Made by a program: the position numbers and the translations under genes. Below, piece after piece: positions 13,792 through 23,026 of a DNA stretch of 64,000 bases (within the stretch, counting starts at the first letter, position 1; every line of letters starts with the position of its first letter). The notes under the pieces are model-generated. The model was not told the origin of the DNA. It was given only the letters and a program-made list of their open reading frames with translations, and searched no databases. Source of the DNA: Phaeobacter sp. 22II1-1F12B (GTDB lineage Bacteria; Pseudomonadota; Alphaproteobacteria; Rhodobacterales; Rhodobacteraceae); the NCBI RefSeq assembly GCF_002210165.1, contig NZ_AQQP01000004.1, forward strand, positions 362,015 through 426,014, in the 5' to 3' direction.

Positions 13792-16700
13792 TTGCAATTC
13801 ACCAAGCTACGGCTGACCGGCTTCAAGAGCTTTGTCGATCCGACCGACCTGATCATTGCCAATGGGCTGACCGGGGTTGTCGGGCCGAATGGCTGTGGCA
13901 AGTCGAACCTGCTTGAAGCGCTGCGCTGGGTGATGGGGGAAAACCGGCCAACCGCGATGCGGGGCGGTGGCATGGAAGACGTGATTTTTGCCGGGGCGGC
14001 GACTCGCCCGGCGCGGAACTTTGCCGAAGTCTCCCTGTTGCTCGACAATGGCGACCGGCTGGCCCCGGCTGGATTCAACGATTCCGACCAGCTTGAGATC
14101 GTGCGGCGGATCACCCGCGACGTGGGCAGCGCCTACAAGGCCAATTCCAAGGATGTGCGGGCGCGTGACGTGCAGATGCTGTTTGCCGATGCCTCGACCG
14201 GCTCGCATTCACCGGCGCTGGTGCGGCAGGGGCAGATTTCCGAGCTGATCAACGCCAAGCCGACCGCGCGGCGGCGTATCCTGGAAGAGGCGGCGGGTAT
14301 TTCGGGGTTGTACCAGCGGCGGCATGAGGCGGAGCTGAAGCTGAACGGGGCCGAGGCGAACCTTGTGCGCGTCGATGACGTGATCGAGCAGCTTGCGGCG
14401 CAGCTTGCGCAACTGGCGCGGCAGGCCCGGCAGGCGGCGCGCTATCGCGAGATCGGGGAACAGCTGCGGCAGGCCGAGGGCATGTTGCTTTATCGCCGCT
14501 GGAAAGAGGCCGACACGGCCAGCGCCGATGCGCAGGTCGCGCTGCGCGAGCGGATGCTGGCGACCTCACAGGCCGAACGGGCGACGCAGGAGTCGGTCAA
14601 ACACAGAACCGCCGCCGAAGAAGCGCTGCCCGCGCTGCGCGAGGAAGAGGCCATCGCGGCGGCGGTGGTGCAGCGGCTTATGGTGCAGCGCGATACGATC
14701 CGCGATCAGGAGGAGCGGGCGCGCCAGACCATCGAGACGCTGACGGGCCGGATCGAGCAGCTTTCCCGCGATATCGATCGGGAATCGGGGCTGAACAAGG
14801 ACGCGGGCGAAACCATCGAACGGCTTGACTGGGAAGCCGCCGAGCTTGCCAAGGCGGGCGAGGGGCATGAGGGGCGGCTGGCCGAGGCCTCGGATGCGGC
14901 GAAACAGGCGGCGTCGGTCCTGCAGGAGCGCGAGGCGCTGCTGAGCCAGGAGACCGAGGATGTGGCGCGGCTTGCGGCGCGCTACCAGTCCGGGCGACGC
15001 CTGCTGGAAGACAGCCGCAAGACACTGGATCGGGCCGAGAGCGAGGCGGAAAAGGCCCGCCGTGCGGTTGAAGAGGCACGGGCGGCACTGGGTCGGTCGT
15101 CGGTCGATTTCGAAGCGGCGGGTAAGGCCGAGGCGGAGGCTCAGGTGGCCGCAAAGGCTGCCGAAGAGGCGGTGACTGCGGCAGAGGAAGCCCGGGCAGA
15201 AACCCAGACCCGCGAGGCGGAAGCCCGTGCGCAACGGTCCGAGGCTGAGGGCGAGCAGGGGGCGCTGCGGGCCGAGGTCACGGCGCTGGCCAAGCTGCTG
15301 GCGCGGGACACGGCCGAGGGCGGTCAGGTTCTGGACGAGATGAAGGTTGCGCCGGGTTATGAAAAGGCGCTCGGGGCGGCGCTGGCTGATGATCTGCGCG
15401 CGCCGCTGGTCGATGCCGATGGCCCTTCGGGCTGGGTGACGGTGCCGGTTTACGAGCGACATCAACCGCTGCCGGAAGAGGCCGAACCGCTTGCCGATCA
15501 CGTGACCGGACCGGCGGCCCTGTCGCGTCGGATCGCGCAGATCGGGCTGGTCGATGCGGACGAGGGCGCGCGGTTGCAATCGCATCTGCGCCCCGGTCAG
15601 CGGTTGGTCTCGCTTGAGGGCGATCTCTGGCGCTGGGACGGCTACCGGGCATGGTCCGAGGATGCGCCAAGCGCGGCGGCGCTGCGGCTGGAGCAGCTTA
15701 ACCGGCTTGAGGCGCTGAAGCAGGAAATGGAACATGTGACTGCCCGCGCCGACGGGGCGCGGCAGGCGCATGAGACGCTGAGCCGGATGCTGGCGGAGCG
15801 GACCGAGGCGGACAAGGCGGCGCGGGACGCGCGGCGCAAGGCGGAACAGGCGGTTGCCGATGCGGCGCGGGCGCTGAGCCGGGCGGAATCGGAACGAAAC
15901 CTTGCGCAGGGGCGGCTTGAGAACGTCTCGCTCGCGGTGACGCGGCATAACGAGGATGCGCTGGCGGCACGAACTCAGCTGCGCGAGGCCGAGGCGGCGC
16001 TGGAAGGGCTGAGCGATCTCGATACGGCGCGGGCGCAGATCGAGGAGATCAAGCAGGGCGTCGAGGCCGCGCGGATCACCATGATGACCCGGCGGTCGTC
16101 GCATGACGAGATCCGCCGCGAGGGCGAGGCGCGGATTGCACGCTCGCAGCAGATCACCAAGGAAGTTTCGGGCTGGCGGCACCGGCTGGAGACGGCGGGC
16201 AAGCGCATCGCGGAACTGGCCGAGCGCAAGGAAGCGAGTGAGGGCGAGTTGGCCGAGGCCAGCGCCGCCCCCGACCGGCTGGCGCAGGAACGCGACGCGG
16301 TGTCGATCGAGATCGCGCGGGCGGAAAAGCGCAAGGCGGCGTCGAGCGAGGCGCTGTCGCTGGGCGAGGCGGCGCTGCGCGAGGCGGCGCAGGCAGAGCG
16401 GGATGCGGAACGGGCGGCCTCCGAGGCGCGCGAGGCGCGGGCGGCGGCAGAGGCACGCAGCGAGGCGGCGCGGGAAAGCGTGGCGCAGGCGGCAGAACGT
16501 ATTGCCGAGAGCCAGCAGATGACGCCGAACCAGTTGCTGACCCGGCTTGATGTGGCCCCGGACCAGATCCCGACGGTGGACGATCTGGAAAACGAGGTGA
16601 ATCGCTGCAAGCGTCAGCGCGATGCGCTGGGGGCGGTAAACCTGCGGGCCGAGGAAGACGCGCGTGAGGTGCAGGAAGAGCATGACCAGCTTTTGCACGA

Positions 16701-17247
16701 AAAGGCCGATCTGGAAGAGGCGATCAAGACGCTGCGATCAGGCATTGCCAGCCTTAACCGCGAGGGCCGCGAACGGCTGCTGACGGCGTTCGAGCAGGTG
16801 AACAGCAATTTCGCGATGCTCTTCAAGCACCTGTTCGGCGGTGGCGAGGCCAATCTGGTCATGGTCGAAAGCGACGATCCGCTGGAAGCCGGGCTGGAGA
16901 TCATGTGCCAGCCGCCGGGCAAGAAGCTTTCTACCCTGTCGCTGTTGTCCGGGGGCGAGCAAACGCTGACGGCGATGGCGCTGATCTTTGCGGTGTTCCT
17001 TGCGAACCCGGCGCCGATCTGCGTGCTCGACGAGGTGGACGCGCCGCTGGACGATGCCAACGTGACCCGGTTCTGCGATCTGCTGGATGAAATGTGTCGT
17101 CGGACCGAGACCCGGTTTCTGATCATCACGCACCATGCGGTGACGATGAGCCGGATGGACCGTCTGTTCGGGGTGACGATGCAGGAACAGGGCGTCAGCC
17201 AGCTTGTCTCGGTCGATCTGAAAAAAGCCGAACAGATGGTGGCCTGA
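13792..17247 (+). CDS. smc: chromosome segregation protein SMC
   Basis: The 1151-residue protein has Walker A GPNGCGKSN (31-39), long Ala/Glu/Arg coiled coils, a hinge around residues 500-640, the ABC signature LSGGEQ (about 1052) and Walker B VLDEVDAPLDD (about 1078). SMC with ScpAB compacts and resolves sister chromosomes. The start is a TTG at 13792 after AGGAATCAGGA; it gives the conserved MQFTKLRLTGFKSF start, and no ATG is near. The hinge contains the Gly-rich segment expected for dimerisation. The stop sits 6 bases from the end of the convergent VOC gene. Confidence 0.97.
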   Translation: MQFTKLRLTGFKSFVDPTDLIIANGLTGVVGPNGCGKSNLLEALRWVMGENRPTAMRGGGMEDVIFAGAATRPARNFAEVSLLLDNGDRLAPAGFNDSDQLEIVRRITRDVGSAYKANSKDVRARDVQMLFADASTGSHSPALVRQGQISELINAKPTARRRILEEAAGISGLYQRRHEAELKLNGAEANLVRVDDVIEQLAAQLAQLARQARQAARYREIGEQLRQAEGMLLYRRWKEADTASADAQVALRERMLATSQAERATQESVKHRTAAEEALPALREEEAIAAAVVQRLMVQRDTIRDQEERARQTIETLTGRIEQLSRDIDRESGLNKDAGETIERLDWEAAELAKAGEGHEGRLAEASDAAKQAASVLQEREALLSQETEDVARLAARYQSGRRLLEDSRKTLDRAESEAEKARRAVEEARAALGRSSVDFEAAGKAEAEAQVAAKAAEEAVTAAEEARAETQTREAEARAQRSEAEGEQGALRAEVTALAKLLARDTAEGGQVLDEMKVAPGYEKALGAALADDLRAPLVDADGPSGWVTVPVYERHQPLPEEAEPLADHVTGPAALSRRIAQIGLVDADEGARLQSHLRPGQRLVSLEGDLWRWDGYRAWSEDAPSAAALRLEQLNRLEALKQEMEHVTARADGARQAHETLSRMLAERTEADKAARDARRKAEQAVADAARALSRAESERNLAQGRLENVSLAVTRHNEDALAARTQLREAEAALEGLSDLDTARAQIEEIKQGVEAARITMMTRRSSHDEIRREGEARIARSQQITKEVSGWRHRLETAGKRIAELAERKEASEGELAEASAAPDRLAQERDAVSIEIARAEKRKAASSEALSLGEAALREAAQAERDAERAASEAREARAAAEARSEAARESVAQAAERIAESQQMTPNQLLTRLDVAPDQIPTVDDLENEVNRCKRQRDALGAVNLRAEEDAREVQEEHDQLLHEKADLEEAIKTLRSGIASLNREGRERLLTAFEQVNSNFAMLFKHLFGGGEANLVMVESDDPLEAGLEIMCQPPGKKLSTLSLLSGGEQTLTAMALIFAVFLANPAPICVLDEVDAPLDDANVTRFCDLLDEMCRRTETRFLIITHHAVTMSRMDRLFGVTMQEQGVSQLVSVDLKKAEQMVA

Positions 17248-17266
17248 TCCGGGTCAGCCCCGGATC
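17246..17266. terminator. hairpin at the convergent smc / VOC junction
   Basis: GATCCGGG (17246-17253) pairs perfectly with CCCGGATC (17259-17266) across a 5-base loop, spanning the smc stop codon and the VOC gene end. No T run on either side; it may block convergent transcripts. Confidence 0.4.
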
Positions 17267-17733
17267 GCGGACTCGATCCCGGCGATGTCGATCCTGTCCA
17301 TATCCATCATCGCGTTAAAGGCGCGGGTGGCTGTCGCACCGCCGGTCGCAAGTGCCTCGGTCAGCACGCGGGGCGTGATCTGCCACGAGATGCCCCAGCG
17401 ATCCTTGCACCAGCCGCAGACGCTTTCCTGCCCGCCGTTGCGGGTGATCGCGTACCAGTAGTGATCGGTTTCTTCCTGCGTGTCGGTGGCGATCTGGAAC
17501 GAGAACGCCTCGCTCTGGATAAAGGCCGGTCCGCCGTTCAGGCCGATGCAGGGGATGCCTAAGACCGTGAACATGACCAGCAGCGTGTCGCCCTTGCTGC
17601 CGCTTGGAAAATCGGCGGGGGCGGTCTGGACCGAGCGGACCTCGCTGTCGGGGAAGGTGGCCGCGTAGAAGGTGGCGGCGGCTTCGGCCTCGCGGTCATA
17701 CCAGAGGCAGATCGAGTTCTTGGGTATCGTCAT
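17254..17733 (-). CDS. VOC family (PhnB-like) protein
   Basis: The 159-residue protein begins NSICLWYDREAEAAATFYAATFPDSEV, the entry of the PhnB/3-demethylubiquinone-methyltransferase-like VOC group, with LGIPCIGLNGGPAFIQSEAFSFQI and GWCKDRWGISWQITP further on. These fold as paired beta-alpha-beta-beta-beta units; enzymatic roles are mostly unproven. The ATG at 17733 follows GAGG; the longer frame upstream to 17943 has no family similarity. Confidence 0.85.
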   Translation of the reverse strand: MTIPKNSICLWYDREAEAAATFYAATFPDSEVRSVQTAPADFPSGSKGDTLLVMFTVLGIPCIGLNGGPAFIQSEAFSFQIATDTQEETDHYWYAITRNGGQESVCGWCKDRWGISWQITPRVLTEALATGGATATRAFNAMMDMDRIDIAGIESAIRG

Positions 17734-17836
17734 TGCCTTGCTCCTCACTGGGAATGGAGAGCGGCGGCTTGCGCCCGCACCGTGTGGTGCGGGGGAGTGT
17801 AGGCGAAAGGGGGCGTTGCGGCCAGTGGCGGCTTGT

Positions 17837-19024
17837 TCAGAGGCGTCCAAGCAGCGCCGGGGTGGGCCAGCCGTCGACCGGCAGGCCAAGTCGCGCCTGT
17901 TCCACGCGGACGGCGGCGCGGGTGTTCGCGCCGAGGATGCCATCGACCGCGCCTACGTCATGGCCTCGCGCCTGCAGCTTGGTTTGCAGCTGCTTCATCT
18001 GGCCACCGCTCAGGCCCTGATCGGGATTGCCCGCGTCATAGACCGGCGCGCCTTCGAGCCTTGTGGCAAAATAGGCGGCGGTCATCACGTAGGTAAAGCT
18101 TTGATTCCATTCAAAATATACGCGGAAATTGGGGTAGGCGATGAAAGCCGGGCCTTTGTGCCCCTGCGGCAGCAGGATCGAGGCCTGCATGTTCGCATTG
18201 GGCAGCGATCCGGTGCGGGGCAGAACGCCCATCTGGGCCCATTGCTGCACCGTGCGGCTTTCTTCCAGCCCGGTCAGCGACCAGTCCATATTGGCAGGCA
18301 GCGTGACCTCTTGAATCCAGGGCTCACCCGGACGCCAGCCAAGGGAGGACAGCATCTTGCCGCCCGACATGAGCGCATCGGGGGCGGAGGTTTTCAGCAT
18401 CACGTGGCCGTCGCCATCGCCATCGACGCCGTTTTCAAGGATATCCTCGGGCAGCATCTGGACCATGCCGATTTCGCCCGCCCATGCGCCGGTGGTGTTT
18501 CTCGGGTCAAAATCGCCGTGTTTGTAGAGTTCGAGCGCGGCAAAGATCTGCGGGCGGAAGAGTTCCGGGCGGCGGCAGTCATGCGAGAGCGTGACCAGTG
18601 CGTTCAGCGTGTTGAAATCGCCCTGAAACGCGCCGTAATCGGTTTCGAACGCCCAAAAGGCAAGGAGCACGCCACGGGAGACGCCGTAGTCGCGTTCGAT
18701 CTTGTTGAAGATGGCATCGTATTTCTGCGCGTTGCTCTGGCCGCGATTGATCCGGTCCTGCGAGATCAGGCGGCGGGAGAATTCGATAAAGGGTTTCTGG
18801 AACACGCCCTGCGCACGGTCGGCGCGCAGCACCTTGTCGTCCTGCCGGGCGGAATCGAAGAAGGCATTGACGGTTGCCGGGTCATGTCCGCGCGAGATGG
18901 CCTCTTCCTCGAGTCCTTTGACAAAGCTGCTGAACGAGCCGCCGCATTGGGCAAAGAGCGGGGAGGCGGCCGTGATCGCGGCGAGGACGGTGGGCAAAAG
19001 GCGCATATATCTGATCCGGTTCAA
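17837..19024 (-). CDS. lytic murein transglycosylase (MltB-like) with peptidoglycan-binding domain
   Basis: The 395-residue protein has a signal peptide (residues 1-25), the SLT/MltB catalytic domain with the acid Glu127 in AFWAFETDYG, IGMVQMLPEDIL and a C-terminal PG-binding domain (about 330-395, LQTKLQARGHDVGAVDGILG). It cleaves glycan strands to 1,6-anhydromuropeptides in the periplasm during wall growth or recycling. A second ATG seven codons in is an equally possible start. It lies 10 bases from cbiB on the same strand. Confidence 0.92.
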   Translation of the reverse strand: MNRIRYMRLLPTVLAAITAASPLFAQCGGSFSSFVKGLEEEAISRGHDPATVNAFFDSARQDDKVLRADRAQGVFQKPFIEFSRRLISQDRINRGQSNAQKYDAIFNKIERDYGVSRGVLLAFWAFETDYGAFQGDFNTLNALVTLSHDCRRPELFRPQIFAALELYKHGDFDPRNTTGAWAGEIGMVQMLPEDILENGVDGDGDGHVMLKTSAPDALMSGGKMLSSLGWRPGEPWIQEVTLPANMDWSLTGLEESRTVQQWAQMGVLPRTGSLPNANMQASILLPQGHKGPAFIAYPNFRVYFEWNQSFTYVMTAAYFATRLEGAPVYDAGNPDQGLSGGQMKQLQTKLQARGHDVGAVDGILGANTRAAVRVEQARLGLPVDGWPTPALLGRL

Positions 19025-19034
19025 TGATTTGTTC

Positions 19035-19958
19035 TCAGGTCGTCAGTGACATCACACATGCGGCGAGGATGGTAAAGATCACCACAACGCGCCACACCTT
19101 CCAGAGCATTCTCACGCTGTCGTCAACGTCGGACGCGCCGATGTCTCGGCGGCCATCGCCATTGACCCAAGGCAAGTCGCGCATCACGCCATCATAACTG
19201 CGCGGACCGGCGAGGGCGACGTTCAGGGCGCGGGCCATCGCGGCCTCGGGCCAGCCCGCGTTGGGCGAACGGTGCTGGCGCGCGTCGCGGGTGATGGCAG
19301 ACCAGTCGCCAAGGCCGCCAGAGAGGGCAGCGATGATAAAACCGGTTAGGCGGGCGGGGATCCAGTTCATCAGGTCGTCGAACCGGGCGGCGGCCCAGCC
19401 AAAGGACTCATAGCGTGGATTGCGGTAGCCGATCATGCTGTCGGCCGTATTCACGATCTTGTAGGCGAGCAGGCCGGGCAGACCCGCGATCAGGAACCAG
19501 AAGGCGGGGGCGATGACCCCGTCCGAGAGGTTCTCGGCCCCGCTTTCGATGGCGGAGCGGGCGATGCGGGGCGCGTCCATGCCCGAGGTGTCACGGCTGA
19601 CGATGCGGGCCACCATGGAGCGGCCCTCGTCGAGTGAAATCCGCAGGCCGCGGGCCACATCCGCCACATGGTCGCAGAGTGAGCGCTGGGCAAGCAGGAT
19701 GGCGGCGATGAGGACGGTGATGACGTCGCCAAGACCGGAGAGTACGAGGCCAAGGAAGATCGCGCCGGTCACCAGCACGGCAAGGGCGAGGACGCCTTTG
19801 GCCCGTCTGGCGCGGCCGCTATTGAGGGTGCGGTCGAGCCAGCCGACGGCGCGGCCCATCAGCACGGCGGGGTGCGGCAGGCGGGACCAGAGCCATTGCG
19901 GCTCACCCAATGCGCCGTCGAGCAGCAGCGCGAGGGACAGCAGGGCGGCGGTGCTCAC
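19035..19958 (-). CDS. cbiB: adenosylcobinamide-phosphate synthase CbiB
   Basis: The 307-residue membrane protein attaches aminopropanol (phosphate) to adenosylcobyric acid, closing the cobalamin side chain. Family motifs: [26 protein letters not shown] near the start, [29 protein letters not shown], and [14 protein letters not shown]. The GTG at 19958 is chosen: it overlaps the cobC stop (GTGA) and gives the standard start. The upstream part of the open frame has no family match. It may also be called cobD in the aerobic nomenclature. Confidence 0.93.
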   Translation of the reverse strand: MSTAALLSLALLLDGALGEPQWLWSRLPHPAVLMGRAVGWLDRTLNSGRARRAKGVLALAVLVTGAIFLGLVLSGLGDVITVLIAAILLAQRSLCDHVADVARGLRISLDEGRSMVARIVSRDTSGMDAPRIARSAIESGAENLSDGVIAPAFWFLIAGLPGLLAYKIVNTADSMIGYRNPRYESFGWAAARFDDLMNWIPARLTGFIIAALSGGLGDWSAITRDARQHRSPNAGWPEAAMARALNVALAGPRSYDGVMRDLPWVNGDGRRDIGASDVDDSVRMLWKVWRVVVIFTILAACVMSLTT

Positions 19959-20917
19959 AGGGCGTCTTGAAGCTGCGCCCAGCCATCGCCGTCGGGCAGG
20001 CCAAGCCGTAGGAAATGAGAGGAATAGGGGAAGATCCGCGTCCAGATATAAGAACGCGCCAGCCGGTCCTGCCACTTGGCGGCATTGTCGACGTTATAGA
20101 GGCGGAACAGATCGGTGCCGCCGGCGACTTCCGCTCCGCTGGCGGTCATCAGGGTGTCGAGCCGGGCTGCGTCACTGGCAAGCCGCTTGCGGGTGTCCTC
20201 GGCCCAGGCGGGGTTTTCCAGCGCATTGGCACCGATGCGCAGCGCCGGGCCGGAGACCGCCCATGGGCCGGTCAGATCGGAAAGGCGGGCGATGGTGTCG
20301 GGGCGGGCGATGGCAAAACCCAGACGCAGCCCGGCGAGGCCCCAGAATTTGCCAAAGCTCTTGAGAACCACGGTGCCGGGGCGGTCGGCCAGACGCACGA
20401 GGGTTTGCCCGGGCGTGACGTCACAAAAGCTTTCGTCGATGATGGTCAGGGGCGTGTCGAAGTTTGACGTGGACCACAGGCGGCCATCGGGGTTGTTGGG
20501 GTGGACGACGACCTGCGCGTCGGCTGCGCCTGTGTCGGTGACCTCCCAGCCCTGCGCGGCAAAGGCGGCGGCGTGTTCGTTATAGGTGGGCTGAGGGATG
20601 CGGACGCGGCCCGTGGGGGCGAGCGCGGGCATGCGGGCGATCAGCGCGGATGCGCCGGGCGCGGCAAGAATCTCGGCCGTTTCGGGGACTTGCCAGAAGC
20701 GCCGCGCGGCCTTTAACAGCCGGGTTTGCGCATTATGATCGGGCAGGGCGGTCCAGTCACGCGCAGGAAAGCCGGATACCGGATAAGGGCGGGGATTGAT
20801 GCCCGTGGAAAGGTCGAGCCAATCGTCAACGTCTCCGCCATAGATCGCGCGCGACGCATCGATTCTGCCGCCGTGATCGCGCTGGGTCTTTCCGAGTGTC
20901 TTTATCGGACCACCCAT
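19955..20917 (-). CDS. cobC: threonine-phosphate decarboxylase (cobalamin synthesis)
   Basis: The 320-residue fold-type I PLP enzyme, related to histidinol-phosphate aminotransferase, supplies aminopropanol phosphate to CbiB. The PLP Lys is K190 in [24 protein letters not shown] holds the cofactor. The neighbour that uses its product overlaps it by 4 bases. The naming differs (cobC in Pseudomonas, cobD in Salmonella). No B12 riboswitch was found in the 190 bases upstream. Confidence 0.9.
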   Translation of the reverse strand: MGGPIKTLGKTQRDHGGRIDASRAIYGGDVDDWLDLSTGINPRPYPVSGFPARDWTALPDHNAQTRLLKAARRFWQVPETAEILAAPGASALIARMPALAPTGRVRIPQPTYNEHAAAFAAQGWEVTDTGAADAQVVVHPNNPDGRLWSTSNFDTPLTIIDESFCDVTPGQTLVRLADRPGTVVLKSFGKFWGLAGLRLGFAIARPDTIARLSDLTGPWAVSGPALRIGANALENPAWAEDTRKRLASDAARLDTLMTASGAEVAGGTDLFRLYNVDNAAKWQDRLARSYIWTRIFPYSSHFLRLGLPDGDGWAQLQDAL

Positions 20918-21017
20918 GCTATCGTCCTTTTCATGACCGGTGAATTGTCAGGTTTTGAAGCGGAAACCCGCCGGAATGACAAGACTTGGTTAAGAAAATT
21001 GCCCTATGTGTTCACCA

Positions 21018-21032
21018 TTAAGCAATTGTTAA
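21018..21032. promoter_or_regulatory. CtrA-type binding site
   Basis: TTAAGCAATTGTTAA fits the full CtrA consensus TTAA-N7-TTAA, 74 bases before the start of the response-regulator-like gene. The site lies in an AT-rich intergenic stretch, as CtrA promoters do. Confidence 0.55.
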
Positions 21033-21105
21033 CAGTATGGGCAGATCACCAATGGCGTGGCTTGAGGGCCACCACAACTGAACCAAACAGGTGCGTGATC
21101 CGGTT

Positions 21106-21468
21106 ATGAAGGTTCTGATCGTCGAATCCAATGCCGAGCTTGGCAAGCTGTGGCGCGGTCACCTGGTCCGCCAGGGGGCGGACGTGACCCTGGTTCACAG
21201 TCAGGAAGACGCGATCCTCGAGCTGCAGAAATCGGATTTCGACATCATGGTGCTGGATCTTGTGTTGGATAACGGCAGCGCCTTGGCGATTTCGGATTTC
21301 GCCAGTTACCGCCGGCCCGAGGCACGGGTGATCTTTGTCACCAACACCAGCTTTTTCTCGGACGGGTCGATCTTTGCGCATAGCTGCAACGCCTGCGCCT
21401 ATGTGCAGAGCGAAACGCCGCCAGAGGATCTGGCGGCGATGGTCGAACATTACGCCTCGGAGCGTTAA
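21106..21468 (+). CDS. single-domain receiver protein, degenerate active site
   Basis: The 120-residue product is a stand-alone CheY-like receiver domain. The phospho-acceptor Asp51 (VLDLVLDNG) and Thr79 (FVTNTS) are present, but the N-terminal acidic pair is replaced by E7-S8 and the conserved Lys, expected near YVQSE (about 100), is missing. It may bind partners without normal phosphorylation. It is preceded by a CtrA-type site; translation starts at 21106 with a weak ribosome binding site. The stop overlaps the convergent GST gene. Confidence 0.75.
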   Translation: MKVLIVESNAELGKLWRGHLVRQGADVTLVHSQEDAILELQKSDFDIMVLDLVLDNGSALAISDFASYRRPEARVIFVTNTSFFSDGSIFAHSCNACAYVQSETPPEDLAAMVEHYASER

Positions 21469-22442
21469 TCGCCGCGACCGTGGGGTTCGTCGTAATCCAG
21501 AACCGGGTTGATCGGGATGATCCGGTTCGGGTTAATCGTGTCGTGGCTATAGTGGTAGTGGCGCACGAAATGGTCGAAGACCACCGTGTCTGACACGCCC
21601 GGCCATTGGTAAAGCTCACGCGTATAGGCCCAGAGATTGGGGTAATCGATGACCCGACGCCGGTTGCATTTGAAATGCAGGTGGTAGACCGGATCGAACC
21701 GGATCAGGGTCGGGAACAGACGCCAGTCGGCCTCGGTGATCTTGTCGCCCATAAGGTAGCGGTTTTCTGACAGGCGCTCTTCGAGCCAGTCGAGACTTTC
21801 GAACAGCTCATGAACCGGCTTTTCATAGGCCTCTTGCGTGGTGGCGAACCCGGCCTTGTAGACCCCGTTATTCACCGTGTTGTAGATCCGGTCGTTCACC
21901 GGTTCGATGGCCTCACGCAGGTCTTCGGGCCAGTAGTCATCGGTATTGCCGGTGACCTCGTTAAAGGCCGTGTTGAACATGCGGATGATTTCCGAGCTTT
22001 CGTTTGAAACGATCTGGCCGGTCTGCTTGTCCCAGAGCACCGGCACGGTTGCCCGGCCGTTCACGTCGGGCACGGCCTTGATGTAGACCTCGTGCAGGTA
22101 GTCGAGACCGAACTGCCTGTCGCCCGTCGCGCCGGGGAAATCGGTGGAAAAGGTCCAGCCTTTTTCGAGCATATCCGGATGCACGACGGAAATGTCGATG
22201 TGATCCTCAAGCTGTTTCAGCTTGCGAAAGATCAGCGTCCGGTGCGCCCAGGGGCAGGCGAAACTGACATAGAGATGGTAGCGGCCCGATTCGGCCTTGA
22301 AGCCGCCCTCACCGGTTGGCCCGGCGCTGCCATCGGCGGTTACCCAGTTGCGAAAACTGGATTCTTCGCGTTTGAAGGCCCCGCCCGTTGACTTGGTGTC
22401 GTACCATTTGTCCTGCCATTTTCCATCGACCAGAACGCCCAT
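21465..22442 (-). CDS. yqjG: glutathionyl-hydroquinone reductase (Xi-class glutathione transferase)
   Basis: The 325-residue protein starts with the long Xi-class N-terminus and has the catalytic Cys63 in SFACPWAHRTL, then SSEIIRMFNTAF and FPTLIRFDPVYHLHFKCN, all hallmark Ecm4/YqjG motifs. These enzymes reduce glutathionyl-hydroquinones. GGAGGA precedes the ATG at 22442; the longer open frame upstream is not similar to the family. It is convergent with the receiver gene. Confidence 0.93.
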   Translation of the reverse strand: MGVLVDGKWQDKWYDTKSTGGAFKREESSFRNWVTADGSAGPTGEGGFKAESGRYHLYVSFACPWAHRTLIFRKLKQLEDHIDISVVHPDMLEKGWTFSTDFPGATGDRQFGLDYLHEVYIKAVPDVNGRATVPVLWDKQTGQIVSNESSEIIRMFNTAFNEVTGNTDDYWPEDLREAIEPVNDRIYNTVNNGVYKAGFATTQEAYEKPVHELFESLDWLEERLSENRYLMGDKITEADWRLFPTLIRFDPVYHLHFKCNRRRVIDYPNLWAYTRELYQWPGVSDTVVFDHFVRHYHYSHDTINPNRIIPINPVLDYDEPHGRGD

Positions 22443-22657
22443 GTCTTCCTCCTTGAGATCAGCTTTGGCCAGATAAATAGAGCGTCCGGAGCAAAACCCC
22501 ATTGGTGCTGAGCGCGCAGGACGCTTGCGCGCATGCACAGGCGGGACAGAAAATTGCGCAGCTGTCACGTTTCGGAAACAGACAATCGTTAAGTGAACGG
22601 TTGATTTATTCTGACTTCGGCGCATCCTTATGGCGTCGATCTGGGGAGTGTCGTGCC

Positions 22658-23008
22658 ATGGAAACCTTTGTGCCAAAAACCATTCAGGACGAAATGAATG
22701 CCGCGCGTCTTGCCGGGATGCGCCGCAGGTCCCGCCTTCGGGTGCATGTGGGCGAAAGAATCTACCCGGTGCTGCACCTTTGGCGTGACGGATTTTCGGT
22801 CGAAGAGGCGGCCGTGCCGCCGCTGCGCGGGCTGGTCGATCTTTATGACGGGGCCGAGCATCTCTACCAGTGCCTGATCGTGGCCTCCGAGGCCGATCTG
22901 GGCGAAATGCGCTATGAGTTCAAACGCTCGACCCTTGCGCATGACACCGCGCCGCTGGATTTTTACCGCGACCCCAAGACCCCTGTGGCGTACCTGCCGG
23001 GGAAATAG
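22658..23008 (+). CDS. conserved hypothetical protein
   Basis: The 116-residue protein has a basic cluster RRRSRLRVHVGE at residues 22-33 followed by beta-rich sequence and no signal or membrane helix. The RRxxR plus beta-barrel look is reminiscent of PilZ domains, but the D/NxSxxG motif is missing, so I do not call it PilZ. GGGGAG precedes the ATG by 9 bases. The region upstream (22443-22657) contains no other gene. Confidence 0.65.
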   Translation: METFVPKTIQDEMNAARLAGMRRRSRLRVHVGERIYPVLHLWRDGFSVEEAAVPPLRGLVDLYDGAEHLYQCLIVASEADLGEMRYEFKRSTLAHDTAPLDFYRDPKTPVAYLPGK

Positions 23009-23026
23009 GGGCGCGGCAGCCATTTC

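Noticed and set aside
14566..16698. 710-codon open frame antisense to smc
   Set aside because: Arg/Leu-rich translation produced by the high GC third-position bias opposite the real smc gene; no protein family character.
20918..21105. Cobalamin riboswitch upstream of cobC
   Set aside because: Looked for because of the B12 genes; no B12-box or GCCACTG consensus seen.
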